Position numbers and translations under genes: made by a program. Shown here piece after piece: positions 19,306 through 29,832 of a stretch of DNA of 64,000 nt. The DNA is taken from NCBI RefSeq assembly GCF_000149955.1, contig NC_030998.1, positions 1,679,621 through 1,743,620 on the forward strand. Direction: 5' to 3'. This DNA comes from Fusarium oxysporum f. sp. lycopersici 4287 (lineage: Eukaryota; Ascomycota; Sordariomycetes; Hypocreales; Nectriaceae). Each line of letters opens with the position of its first letter. Within the stretch, counting starts at the first letter, position 1. Under the pieces are notes generated by a model, which saw only the letters and a list, made by a program, of their open reading frames with translations, made no database searches and had not been told where the DNA came from.

Positions 19306-21329
19306 TTAGATCCAAGTCGTCCATTGGAGCAAACATTGGTCTATTTTATATATGGCAGATGCAATACTTTCTTTCTCTTCTATTTTCACTTCTCTGCCTG
19401 GGAGGCAACGAGAAAAATTAAAAATTATCGCAATATGATACAGACGGATCCCAAACAAGGTATTCAAAAGCCAATCCAACCACCGAAGCAGGCATAATAT
19501 TAAGTAAGGTAGTACCACTGTGATTACCAGAAGCTCATACCAATTGATTCCAAACGAGACCTGCAAAAGCCATTCTGACCACTGAGCCAGGAATACTATC
19601 ATATAGGTCACCACTAAAAGAAGCAGTATAATCCCAACCATCATTGATAGTTGCTGAATCGGGTGGGTCCCCTGGACATTTGCTGACTGGTGCTGTGTTG
19701 AGAGTTCGGAAACACGAAGGGATGTGAGTTTAGCTCGGCTTATTTCTTCGTCATGTTTCACCGTCGGACCAAGGTCGATTGGCTGCCCCTCGATGCTACT
19801 CTTCTCATTCTTGGGCTGATCTTGGGGATACACTGAACCTTGCCGACCTGCATCGACCTTGGAATCTGGGCCTTTTTCTCGGTTCTTTTCAACCTTTTCC
19901 CCGCTGGCGTGACTCTTCTCAAGGCTCTCAAGCCACCGTGCGGCATCATTGTTCTGGTTTTTATAATTCTCAATGCCAAGATCATAGTTGATTGGCCCAT
20001 TTGTTATATGTAGCGAGATGTTTCGCCCCTCGGCATGCATCAAAGCGGTCAACCGCGCAAGATACCTCATCTGCTCTGCATGGTGTTCTCCGCCTAGCCT
20101 TTTGCCAACCTCGCACGGTTCCGTCAAGAACCATTCTAGGAGATCGAGGAACGGGCCCTTCTTGTTGAAGATAATTGTTAAGCCGTGAAAGGCATGGTCT
20201 AGTAGAAGACCATTGATGATGCGTGCATGATGCGTGGGGATTTTAAAGAAAGGGAATGAGAAGGTATCAGTCTGCCGAAGCTGTCCGTCCCATCCCGGTC
20301 GTTTTCTCAGCATTCCATTCACCAAAGTGGAATAGCTGTTGATAGCCTTGTGAACGGGGAGGTCTTCCAGTATTTACTTTGTTCCTGGGCCATGGATCGA
20401 GTCGATCTCGATCTGTCGGTAAAGCTGACGCCCAGCCTTTGTCTCAGGATTGTTATCCTCATGTGGCTCTGGGAGATGTTTGCTTCTCAAGACGATCATC
20501 AATAGGGGAGAGATAGGCGCGAAGAGGTGAAAGCGGGGTCCCAGGCGAATGAATTCTCCTGTGGTCTTGTCTTGAAAGTCGACGGTTGGTCCTTCGTACA
20601 CATGGCTTCCTGTGTCAGGAAGAATAAACTCTTCATCCTCGCTCAAAGGGGTGCAGAAGGACATCCAAAATTCGGTAATGTGTTCTTGGAAATGAAGAAA
20701 TAAGCCATAATAGACAGTCGACTTGAGAGTTTCTTGCCAATTTGCTGTCACACGCATATCGAGATCGATGATAGAACTCAAACCCTGCAACCAAACATCT
20801 CAAGGTCGTTCAATTCCGTTTCGGTCCATATACTCCTTCAAAAGATCACGATCAATCTTTTTGTAGTCGTTGATACTATTGCAGTTATATGTCTTGAAGA
20901 AGCCTGAGCCTCGCTGGTTCAGTAGATAAATGAACTTGCGTAGTACAGTTTGCTGTGTCCTGTTGATTTTGACATTTTCCTCTCCACGCTGGTGAGAGCT
21001 AACTATCCTGCGAATCACGGCACTCGTCTCGCTCTCCAGCCTGCTAAACCTGGCCTCCAGCTCGCGAGGAAACTTTACGTTTGGTGACTGGTCTGTGTAC
21101 ATGTCATCCAGGCCGCATACTCGTCGGATAGAAAGCTCCTCAACCTTGAAACCCTCAGCCAAAAGTTCCAAGCAGTTCACGACCCGGTTGCCGGGGTATT
21201 TTCCTTTTTCGTGATGGTGCTTTTTGCATTTTGATTCGTGGGGGCCTTGGGACAGCTGAAAGGATGGTCGAAGTTCTTTAGGATGAACTGCGGGATGAAG
21301 TGCTGGTACTGCGGCGCGTCGGCCGACAT
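19306..21329 (-). pseudogene. DUF4238-like gene with C-terminal membrane helices, decayed
   Basis: Reading from ATG at 21329, the start (MSADAPQYQHFIPQFILKNF) is the hallmark of DUF4238 proteins. After about 25 codons a one-base indel (near 21258) shifts the frame. The body then continues (RRVCGLDDMY, LRKFIYLLNQRG, TVYYGLFLHFQEHITEFWMS) and is interrupted in frame by TGA at about 20800 and TAA at about 20374, before reading on to 19306. The last ~120 residues carry two TM stretches (MMVGIILLLLVVTYMIVFLA and LLVITVVLPYLILCLL), an addition not usual for the family. DUF4238 has no firmly known function. Three separate lesions make a pseudogene likely. Confidence 0.75.
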
Positions 21330-21821
21330 GATACCGATCGATTGATAGCCGGTCAAATCACGATTTTATTTCGGTTATCGCGTTAAGGCGGTGATCTACG
21401 AGATGCCTGCTGTCGCTGGGCAGCATTTCAAAATCTGAAACTGAAGCTTGATGAGAAAAAGAAGCGCGTAAGCAGCGGCGTATCTGATTGGGGACCAACA
21501 ACTTCAGCCGCAGTCTAGATCTAAGGCGGGGTAAGGACTCTTCCACCAGTCGGCCAGCCAGTTGCTAGGATTAGGGGTCTTCAAACCGCCAACAATCTTG
21601 AGAGATACGTAACATCGGGCAGAAAGGGGAGGCACAGAAATAGCAATCGAGGTTATTTACAGTCCAGGGTGGGGGCGAAAACTTTGATAATACGGCACAG
21701 AGATTACACCGCTTCGCTGTATAAATATCGAGCGTGTTTTCGTATTCAGACAATAGTTTAACAAGCTTAAGCATATCCTTAACCTTGCAGCCTCATCAAA
21801 CCTTAGCACCACCTCCTGGAA
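21330..21821. promoter_or_regulatory. Promoter of the small secreted protein, with TATA box
   Basis: About 490 bases with no gene. TATAAATAT at 21720-21728 lies about 95 bases before the ATG of the small secreted protein and is a strong TATA-box candidate. Confidence 0.5.
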
Positions 21822-22190
21822 ATGAAGTTCACTCTCAGTGTTTTGGCGCTTGTCGCGTCTGCCAATGCATGGACCATGCAGTTCGACTGCCCAAGAGGCT
21901 CTCACTTCGAAGGGTCCTATTCGGGCTCTAAGAACAAGGGATGCACTTCCATCCCAGCATGTGTCCCAGGCGATCATGTAAGTTAAGACATTTTTCACCG
22001 CTTCTCAGGTACTTGTTACTGACTACCGTTGGGCTAGATGGTTTGGGGTAATACGAAAAAGTCCAACTGTGTTCTGAGGCTGTATGCCGCTGCGCCTTGT
22101 GCCGCTGACCAGGAGATTGGTCATTCCAAGGAGAATTGGGATCATAAGTTTGGTCAAGCTGTTTTTGCATGGGGAGTTACGAACTGCTAG
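21822..22190 (+). CDS. Small secreted cysteine-rich protein, one intron
   Basis: Exons 21822-21977 and 22038-22190, with a 60-nt intron starting GTAAGT and ending TAG, give 102 residues. The N-terminus (MKFTLSVLALVASANA) is a classic signal peptide with a likely cut after residue 16. The mature part is about 86 residues with six cysteines (C23, C41, C47, C63, C73, C102), enough for three disulfides, and ends in Cys. No known domain is recognised. Size, cysteine content, signal peptide and a strong TATA box fit a candidate effector or antimicrobial-type protein, but function is not shown. It is convergent with the AA9 enzyme gene 167 bases away. Confidence 0.75.
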
Positions 22191-22357
22191 TCAGAAGTTT
22201 TACATGGCTGCAGAAGAATATGTTCGTAACAACATGACGTCTTATACGGTTCTCCAGATAACTATTGAAGATATATACATGAGATGATGTTCCAATCACC
22301 GCTTCACCAGACGTGACCAGTATATTTCGTGATACATTCTGAACTTTCTGTAAGATC

Positions 22358-23665
22358 TTAAGTGGTGCACTGAGAGTAGAAGTCGTTGAGCGCCTTGCAA
22401 GTTCCAGTGGCGCAGCACTTTGGACCGGTCCAGGTACTTCCGCCGCACTGGCCCCAGAGAGAAGCGCACTATGTCAGGTCAGCACATTTTAATTACCTCT
22501 AGATAGCAGTGGACACTCATGGACATGTGACTTACCTGGCCAGATGGTTGAGTCGACACGGGAGGAACCTGTGTAGATGACGCTCGGGTAGAGGTCTGTA
22601 GAGTCGTAGTGGGGCCGCTTCCGCCACCATCACCGCCGCCAGCACCGTTGCAAGAGAACTTCAGTTACAGTTAGATATGATAACAGCGTCTGGGAGAGTT
22701 GCTTCGCTTTACATACCACTGCAGGTCCAGGGATGGTGTAGCTGTTAAAGTTGGAGTAGATCTGAAGGCCAAGCGTTAATATACTTCACTATCATCTTGG
22801 TAGGATACTGTCTTACGTTGGCGGTGTACCCAGGATCGGTCTCCTTGAAAGCACCAGGAATCTTGACCTGGTTGCTGGGAACAGTACTGCCTCCACCAGA
22901 AACGCTGATCTGGGCGCAGCTGATGTAGAACTAGAGATCCATGTGAACTTCTGCGGCGAATCAGGTGCTGGTCATTTACCTGAGGAATACCTGCTGGCCA
23001 AGGGTTGTGAATGCCTAGACTCTGGATGCGAAGAAGATATTCGCCATTTGAAATGCAAGTGGGAAGGTTGAAGGTGTAGCTGACTAAGAGATAACGAGGT
23101 TAGATTCCAGGAGGAAATCTCTTGGCGTCGAATGATAACTTACGGTACATAGGCCAGGTCGAAGTGCTGCCACTGAAGGTAGGACCTATTCACTTGTCGT
23201 TAGTCGTTCTCCTGTTTATCCAGCCGATTGGGAGAGACATACCCCAGTCCTTGATCTTGAACCAGCCGCCGCTGCCATCGTATGACGAGGCAGAGCTTGG
23301 TGCCTTGGACATGTATACGGAGATAGGTCCCTGGTGGTAGACTGCAGTATCAAGAGTGAAGGTAATCGAGTCGCCAGCCTTGACTCCAACGGTCTGGGTG
23401 TTGGTTCCCGAGGCGCCGACATTGCATCGAAGGTCATTGGAATCCAGATCTAAGACATAGTTGACAGTGTGTTACTCCATGAACGCTCTTGCTGGGTAGG
23501 GGATCGAGACATACCAGTGACAGGAGAGTTGTAGTTCGAGTTCTGTCGAATGTACTGGAAGACTGGATACTTGGTCGACCCAACACTAAGCTGCTGGAAG
23601 ATGTAATGAGCAGAGGTGCTCTGCACCAAAGCCACAACAGCCGCGAGTGAAGTAGCGATCTTCAT
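22358..23665 (-). CDS. AA9 lytic polysaccharide monooxygenase with C-terminal CBM1
   Basis: A multi-exon gene (introns of about 50-75 nt) from ATG 23665 to TAA 22358-22360. A signal peptide ([19 protein letters not shown]) is followed by His at the mature N-terminus ([11 protein letters not shown]), the first ligand of the copper brace. The second His is in [16 protein letters not shown], and the axial Tyr is in [15 protein letters not shown] Ser/Thr/Gly-rich linker leads to a complete CBM1 ([10 protein letters not shown]...[11 protein letters not shown]...FYSQC) with aromatic residues for cellulose binding. AA9 enzymes cut cellulose or other beta-glucans by oxidation and boost cellulases. 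Expected regulation is by cellulase activators and carbon repression (family knowledge, not seen here). Confidence 0.92.
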
Positions 23666-25071
23666 AATTATCTCTCGAGATGATGTTATGACAGCTGATT
23701 GAGACTGGCCAAAGGAGACGTAAGAGGCGATGCAGGTTCAGGAGCGAGGTATAAAAGCATGCTGCGGGTGAAACGGCACGGACTTATGAATGATCACGTT
23801 CCTGATGGCAGTTTAGTCGTCCCCCAATGAAAATGATATAATGGTCCTCCATTATAGCTCCGTTATAGAATGAGTGGTCTCAATGCGTCAACTGACAACG
23901 CTGTTGAGTTCCGAGAGCCCAAAATGGAAATTTTTGCTGGCGAATCTGGACGAGGACAGTCCGCCATGGTCCAGAGATGGATGGAATGGAAGAACATGGT
24001 TGCTTCTCTCGGTAGTAATGCTCTGGAAGTCTAGCTAGATGAATGCCTTGTCCTCCTAGCATGGGCCTTTGCTATCGTATAACAAATAACTGTTACTTCG
24101 TCGAGCGACCTTGCTATAAGATTCCAAAGTGTATCTTTTGGTTCTGATTTTTGTTACAATCAACAATTACAAGCTTTGAAGCATCCAGCACCGTCGTTTC
24201 AGATCTTGCTTGCAAGGTCGTCGATGGATTCACCGGGTAATTTCGTTTCGGAATGTCATCCTCCGTCCTCAGATCCGGGAACATGGGCAGCCAACAATGT
24301 AACATTCATCTCGATATTAGGCATTTCGCCTTTGGTCAATGGGAGTCACAAGGTCTATTTCTGTGCTTCGAAGGAATAAAGCTTCGTCTTCCAGCTTTTC
24401 TTACCATTGAGATAACAAAGCATCGTCGACAATCCTCTAGCACAGAGGTCCCACCTTACGCATCGACCAACGGTAGCGATTTCAGCAATACCCAAACTAC
24501 TCAAATTTCATCCTTCCTTATTCAAGGTGGGCGGCAGTATCAGCAGATGCTGTGGAATTAGGCTCCATGCAGGTAGCACTGTTTTGGTTAGCCCGAGCTA
24601 ACGCATTTTGAGTCGGGAAGTTTTAGATGACCGACACCTACGCCGAGTTGAGCTGATTCTCGAAGAACAGTACTTCGCTGAAAATAATGAAGGTATAATC
24701 ATGACTGTCTTTCATGGCATTGAAAAAATTAAGGTCTCTACCTGAAGATAAGACTCACATTGTAACCCTGCCCTGATGATCTTCGTCGCAATGGCGATCT
24801 TCAGGGTAGGCTCAGCCAATGAAGTGACAGGATAATCATGTCCAAGACTCAGGAAACACCAAACCCCGCATCGAGCCACCAAATGAAGTGAGTCATATCA
24901 GCCAAGACTGCTGAATAAAAGAGGTATTGCTCTTCACAAATCTTGATCCGGGAAGAGACACTGCCCGCGATCGTATCTACAACCGACAAAGCTCTCGTCA
25001 AGCATCCTTACACAGTTCCCAGCCTCATTTCAGCTCCTCAAGTTACCTCCAACAACCAAAACATCATCAAA
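23666..25071. promoter_or_regulatory. Divergent intergenic between AA9 and SDR genes
   Basis: About 1.4 kb. TATAAAAG is near 23750, some 85 bases before the AA9 start but reads on the plus strand. A 102-codon plus-strand frame (24253-24561) has no recognisable domain and I do not support it as a gene. Confidence 0.4.
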
Positions 25072-25932
25072 ATGGGCGAGAAAACTTTGCCTACCAGAGA
25101 GCTTGATCTAATTGGTAAAGTCGCGGTCATCAGCGGTGCATCACGAGGCATCGGTCGCGCTATCGCATTCAACTTGGCATCTCGAGGATGTTCTATCTTG
25201 GGCACCTGTGTCAGCAACAAAGGTATTGATGCTCTATCATCAGGCCTGAACGATGAGGTCACAGAACTTGTCTACAAAGCCACATCAAGAGAGCGTCCAG
25301 CAGGTCAACAGATCAAAGGGATTATCGCCGACGTATTCTCTAGCGACTGCGCCAAAACAATTGCTGATGCCCTTGAGAAGTCCTTTGACGGTCGCGTTGA
25401 CATCCTGGTGAACTCAGCCGGTGACCCTATGCCCGGTGTCATTGGTCAAGTGACCACTGAAGAGATTCAGAGAAGCCTTCTAGGCAACGTCCAAACCCCA
25501 GTTCAGATCGTCGAAGAGCTCGTTCGTCGAAAACTCTTCCAACCCAACAGCCGTATCATCTACATATCATCAGTCCGCTCGCGCCTCCCATGGGCCGATC
25601 AACTGATGTACGCAGCTGGAAAATCAGCCGGCGAATCACTCTGTCGAACATGGTCGCAGGCCTTTGGTGGAAAAGATGAGCGATACTCTTTTATGGCTGG
25701 AACGACTGCGAATGCAGTCACCGCAGGTTTGACGGAGACTGACGCTGTTATGGATTGTGGGCCGGAGGTTGTCAAGACGTTCCAGGATGAGTTCTTTCCC
25801 TTGCAGAGTATACCTAAGTTTGGGCAGCCTGAGGACGTGGCTGATGTTGTAGGGATGCTTTGTGGGAATGATGGAAGATGGATTACTGGATCTGTTATTA
25901 GTGCAAGTGGTGGCTGTATCAAGATGCAATAA
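25072..25932 (+). CDS. Classical short-chain dehydrogenase/reductase
   Basis: Intronless; the ATG at 25072 gives 286 residues and puts the nucleotide-binding loop near the N-terminus as usual. SDR marks: SGASRGIG at 21-28, NSAG at 114-117, S167, Y180 and K184 (MYAAGK). The C-terminus (WITGSVISASGGC) is the common end of classical SDRs, which often form tetramers. The loop after the second strand has no Arg and reads CVSNK. The substrate is unknown; 3-ketoacyl-ACP-reductase-like or versicolorin-reductase-like activity is typical of the group. The cytosol is likely. Confidence 0.85.
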   Translation: MGEKTLPTRELDLIGKVAVISGASRGIGRAIAFNLASRGCSILGTCVSNKGIDALSSGLNDEVTELVYKATSRERPAGQQIKGIIADVFSSDCAKTIADALEKSFDGRVDILVNSAGDPMPGVIGQVTTEEIQRSLLGNVQTPVQIVEELVRRKLFQPNSRIIYISSVRSRLPWADQLMYAAGKSAGESLCRTWSQAFGGKDERYSFMAGTTANAVTAGLTETDAVMDCGPEVVKTFQDEFFPLQSIPKFGQPEDVADVVGMLCGNDGRWITGSVISASGGCIKMQ

Positions 25933-26136
25933 AGTTTTAGCATATCACAAATGGCAAAATTGAACGAATGCTTTTCCACGCTTTCATTGACATAGAGCTT
26001 AATTAAACAAGCAGACTCCGGTAGCTCTATACAAGGAAGAAATAGCAGAGTGGCGAATATGGGGTGGAAGGACCAACAAAACCTCCAATATCAACCGGCA
26101 ACATTAGCTTCCACAAAACGACAACCCTTCCACGAC

Positions 26137-26601
26137 TTAGGATGCCTTCAATTGAAGTTTGGAAAAAGTCTCAACCGCGAGCAAAGCGTCACGGGCCCGG
26201 TCCTCGCCAAGGATACCACCGTCAACCAGATTCTTCAGGACGTCACGCACATACTGGCGATTGAACGCCGCCTCGCCTTGGGGGTTTTCCTCAGGAAGCA
26301 CGGAACGAACCCGAGCTTCAACATCACCAAGTTCAGAGATCGGAATGCTGGCAACCTCAAAGAACTTGGAGTGTGCGGGGGGACCGTCATACTTTACGAG
26401 AGCGTAGCGAGCTTCATTCTGACGACCTTGGGCGGTGAGCCAGGTCGTGGTGGTGGGGTTGAGGGCGGCAAACATCCAGCGGCTGGGGACCTGAAAATCG
26501 ATCTTGGGTTTAAAGTCCAGAGGGGGGCTGATGGCGATGAAGAGTTGGGCGTGTGAAGGGCTGGTCTCCTCGTTGGAAGGGAGCTGTGTGCGGTCGGACA
26601 T
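26137..26601 (-). CDS. Small protein of unknown family, intact member of a tandem set
   Basis: An intronless frame of 154 residues from ATG 26601. It has no signal peptide, TM helix or recognised domain. Recognisable blocks are SHAQLFIAISPP near the start, FFEVASIPISELGDVEARVRSVLPEE in the middle and FNRQYVRDVLKNLVDGGIL near the end. Two further copies of the same family lie downstream on the same strand (27405-27867 and 28149-28405), both broken. This one has no stop or shift, so it is probably the only working copy here. Its function is unknown; the short length and alpha-helical C-terminus suggest a small soluble protein. Confidence 0.65.
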   Translation of the reverse strand: MSDRTQLPSNEETSPSHAQLFIAISPPLDFKPKIDFQVPSRWMFAALNPTTTTWLTAQGRQNEARYALVKYDGPPAHSKFFEVASIPISELGDVEARVRSVLPEENPQGEAAFNRQYVRDVLKNLVDGGILGEDRARDALLAVETFSKLQLKAS

Positions 26602-27404
26602 TTTGCTGGTTTGTGCGAGTAGGTTTGTTGATATGATCGGTGAAAATTGTGAGAAAGGAAACAGTTTGACTGTCCCATGGAAAGATGTAAGATGATGATG
26701 ATGCTGTTGTTTTGAAAGTGGACGATTCAGCTTGCTATTAAAGCTGTCTCATGTCACACAAATATATTTGATGTTGCTGGTGAACAGACGCTATTGCCAG
26801 TGGTATCATAAACCTGTTACTGTGTCTGGTTCTAAACAGGCCAATTTCCCCCTGCATTTTGCGAACATGCCGGCTTGTGCCAGTGCATGAACACCAAGCT
26901 TTCTAGGGTTTCCCTTTGTCAGCATTATGCTGTAGCGATTGGTTAGATATCGTGGTATAATGTCTAAACAGTGAGCTGGATGTGTTATTTGTAGTTGAGA
27001 CCTGTGGCTGAGAGCTTAGATTCACCACACAGAGCTTAGTTCACGAAGAGACAATAAAACCTTGTGTAAGCCTGCTCATTGGTCATCGTGAAAGCTTTTT
27101 GGGTAGAAACCTATATTCTGACATAGAACATCGAGTCCTCAATATCTGTGTTAGCAGCCTAGAGTTTAACCTTATGGCCCGCGATCCACTACTTAGAGCA
27201 CCAGAGCTACTATTTTATCGCAAGTTAACACAAAACTGTCTCAAGAAAACAACAAACATCGACCAGCAAAGTTGGTTTCTAGAGCACCCTGATGATTCCA
27301 GCTACCTAAGATCCCTCTGATTGAACTTCAGAGCTCATGTCGAAGTTCTTTGCAGTGACATAAACTCTCAGCCACAGTTCTGAACTGCAAATAACAGATC
27401 TGGC
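26602..27404. other. Spacer between tandem copies 1 and 2
   Basis: About 800 bases, no supported gene. A short GATGATGATGATG run is near 26691. It holds the promoter of copy 1. Confidence 0.4.
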
Positions 27405-27867
27405 TCACAGCTCACAGCTTGTTTCAAGATCCAACAAAACATTGTCAACCTGCATCTGACTAATCATACCACCAGCCACCAATTTCTTGAATAGATCGCG
27501 AACCTACTTGCGGTTACACTCCAGATCGTCCTGCGCGTCCTCAGGATAAACAGAATCGATCCTGTCTTCAACATATCTCAGCCACACACTCGGGAAGCTG
27601 GCTATCTCGAAATGCTTCAGCTGTCGCTCGGGACGCCCAATTGTCATGCGGTCCCCCGATATCTCTACGGGGATCTCCATCGGGAAGATGACCTTGATAG
27701 ATTCGCCAGAGGCATGGGCCCTCAATTACGATACTCCAGAGGTGGCGAGTGCTGCAGAAATGGTCACAGAGCTGAAGAAATTGCTCATAGGATGTAGAGG
27801 GGTTCACTATGATGTAGAGCTGAGCGCGTGAGGAATGTTCCGGAGGCGGTTGCGAATGGTCAGGCAT
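27405..27867 (-). pseudogene. Decayed tandem copy 2 of the small unknown family
   Basis: From ATG 27867 the start (HSSRAQLYIIVNPSTS) matches the HAQLFIAISPP block of copy 1. The frame then shifts near 27720 and continues HFEIASFPSVWLRYVEDRIDS, which matches FFEVASIPISELGDVEARVRS. An in-frame TAG near 27507 stands where copy 1 has Tyr in NRQYVRD, and the remainder (VRDLFKKLVAGGMI) still matches. One shift plus one stop indicate a pseudogene, although a short unusual intron cannot be excluded. Confidence 0.7.
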
Positions 27868-28148
27868 TTTGTTGATTTGGTGAGAACGAATGGGTTTGTT
27901 GATATGATAGAAGTGGGCTGTGATGATGTCTAAATTGGCTGCTTGATGACTGTGTGGTAAGTCTGTTGTTTGAAAACGGTAACACTTAGCTACCTCTTTA
28001 TAGGCTCCTTTCTACGTCCAACACGTATCTTCAACATCTCATGCAACAATGAACAGGCCTTACTATTGCTGATACTGTGAAGCCACGGGAAACTGGACAA
28101 GCAAGTGAATAGTATGCCTTGTATTTTCTATGAGCATGTTGGATAGTT

Positions 28149-28405
28149 CTAATGAACTTGAACATCTCGCAACCAAGAATTCGGGATCCTAGTGATCTCG
28201 TAGTACTTTACGTCTTCGCCAGGATAACTGAAACTTAGATTGATCTTGGGGATGTCGGTTTGGCGAGCTTGCGTTGTTAGCCAGAGGCTTTGGCGTGGTT
28301 GAAAGTGGCGAAGCTCCAGATATTGGAGGTGTGTACGATTATGAAGAGCTGGGCGTGTGAGCTGCTTCTTGGGTTGGTCTCCTTACGGGTCAAGAGGTCA
28401 GACAT
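28149..28405 (-). pseudogene. Decayed tandem copy 3 of the small unknown family
   Basis: From ATG 28405 the start (SSSHAQLFIIVHTSN) again matches copy 1. It shifts frame near 28285, then reads KYYEITRIPNSWLRDVQVH before a stop at 28149, matching HFEIASFPSVWLRYVED of copy 2. The region equal to the C-terminal third of copy 1 is gone. It is more eroded than copy 2, which suggests stepwise loss. Confidence 0.6.
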
Positions 28406-28824
28406 CCTACCTACTTGAGGTAGGTGTATGCGGAAAGGGAACCAGTAGTTTGACTTTTCGGGTTCGGGTACAGAAGTGAAGGTATTAGTTTACAATGCGT
28501 CCGACTATACGGACATTTATGGACTATTCTGGACCTAACAAGTTGTTTGGGAGAAGGCTGAGGAGCATACGGTGCTAGGGTGCATCATATCACTGTTCGT
28601 GACCTTCAACAGCCGGGCCAGTTATCTAGATACCTTCCCTTCTTAGGAAAACATCAAGTTGTATCAGCGCACGTACATAATGTTCAGATGATGGAGTGAA
28701 TATGCTAGTAAGGCGGCCTCTGTCCATGGTAATTGATATTTTCTGAATATCGGCCACAGGTAATCGGTGTTTGAACTTCGCTTTCATTCCATCGAGACTT
28801 CATTCTATTGATAAGCACCTAATG
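28406..28824. other. Intergenic, nothing recognised
   Basis: About 420 bases between copy 3 and the 3' end of the PLP-fold gene. No gene or RNA is seen. Confidence 0.4.
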
Positions 28825-29832
28825 TCAAGCGCCGTAAACCAACTTTCCAATCTTGTCCCTATCGTAATTCCCACTACACAAGATAACAGTACTCGTCTCA
28901 TGTTTCACCTTCTCAGCAACTTTATTAAACCCGGCGAGCGCTAACGCCGAAAATCCATCGACATACTGTTTCTCCTGAATATGAAGCTGTCTTAACGCAG
29001 CCAAAATCTCCGCCTCTGTACACGTAACAACATGATTAACCGTTGTCCTGGCCAACCGAAGGTCAATCCCATTCCGTATAATATTATTGTCTGATTCGGA
29101 CATAGCAAGCGTAGGCGAAGTTTCCGTCTCGATTGGAAATCCAGCGGATAAAGATGCTGCGAGTGCCATTGAGTTGATCGCTGTAACGCCCCAGACTTTC
29201 ACCTTTGGTCTTAAACTGCCGGCTTGTTTTTTTGCATCTCTGGCAAAGCAGCCTATCCCGCTTATGAGTGCACCGTCACTCATGGGGGCGAAGATATTGT
29301 GGATCGGTTTCTCGAGGACCTCGAATTGCTGGAGAACTTCGACGCAGACGGTGCCTAGACCAGCAAGGACCATGAACTCATCGCAGGGTGAGAAATATAT
29401 ATGACCTGACCTTTTAGCAAGGTCTTTCGCATACGTTCTCGCCTCGTTCAGATCATTTCCGTGGTGTACAATCTCAGGACCATACTGCTTCACCTTCTCA
29501 AGCAAATGCTTCTCCACAAACATCGGCACGACAATAGTTACTTTCGTTCCCAGTGCATGCGCCGCGAGAGCAGCGCCCATAGCATGATTCCCCGTCGACG
29601 CTGTAACGAATGGCTTTTTTGTAGGATTGTCCTTCATTCTTGCCATGGCGCCTCGGAAGTGATACGACCCTGTAAACTGGGTATGTTCCAGTTTAAAGTA
29701 AACTCTTGCACCGTGCTTCTTACCAGCGGTTTTGGCTGGGACGAGGGCTGTGCGGAGGACGTAAAGTTTGTTGAGCCTCCATTGTTCAAGGGCTCTTTGG
29801 CCGACAGCGAAGATCTCTGGGTCGATTGGCAT
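28825..29832 (-). CDS. Threonine-dehydratase/serine-racemase-fold protein lacking the PLP lysine
   Basis: Intronless, 335 residues from ATG 29832, the usual length for fold-type-II PLP enzymes of the Thr/Ser dehydratase group. The fold marks are there: the N-terminal LEHTQFTGSYHFRGAM segment, STGNHAMGAALAAHALG (cofactor-ring-binding Asn loop), a phosphate-loop equivalent APMSDGALISGIG, and the C-terminal CSGNYD. In active enzymes the first reads SFKxRGA, with Lys forming the Schiff base to PLP; here it is S-Y-H-F-R-G-A with His58 (codon CAC at 29659-29661). The Gly-rich phosphate loop (GGGGL) is also changed to SDGAL. I infer a pseudoenzyme or a changed chemistry. It is divergent from a Zn2Cys6 regulator, which suggests a regulator-target pair. 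Confidence 0.85.
   Translation of the reverse strand: MPIDPEIFAVGQRALEQWRLNKLYVLRTALVPAKTAGKKHGARVYFKLEHTQFTGSYHFRGAMARMKDNPTKKPFVTASTGNHAMGAALAAHALGTKVTIVVPMFVEKHLLEKVKQYGPEIVHHGNDLNEARTYAKDLAKRSGHIYFSPCDEFMVLAGLGTVCVEVLQQFEVLEKPIHNIFAPMSDGALISGIGCFARDAKKQAGSLRPKVKVWGVTAINSMALAASLSAGFPIETETSPTLAMSESDNNIIRNGIDLRLARTTVNHVVTCTEAEILAALRQLHIQEKQYVDGFSALALAGFNKVAEKVKHETSTVILCSGNYDRDKIGKLVYGA

Noticed and set aside
24253..24561. A 102-codon plus-strand frame between the AA9 and SDR genes
   Set aside because: No domain, signal peptide or splice support; a stop lies just before it. It looks like chance.
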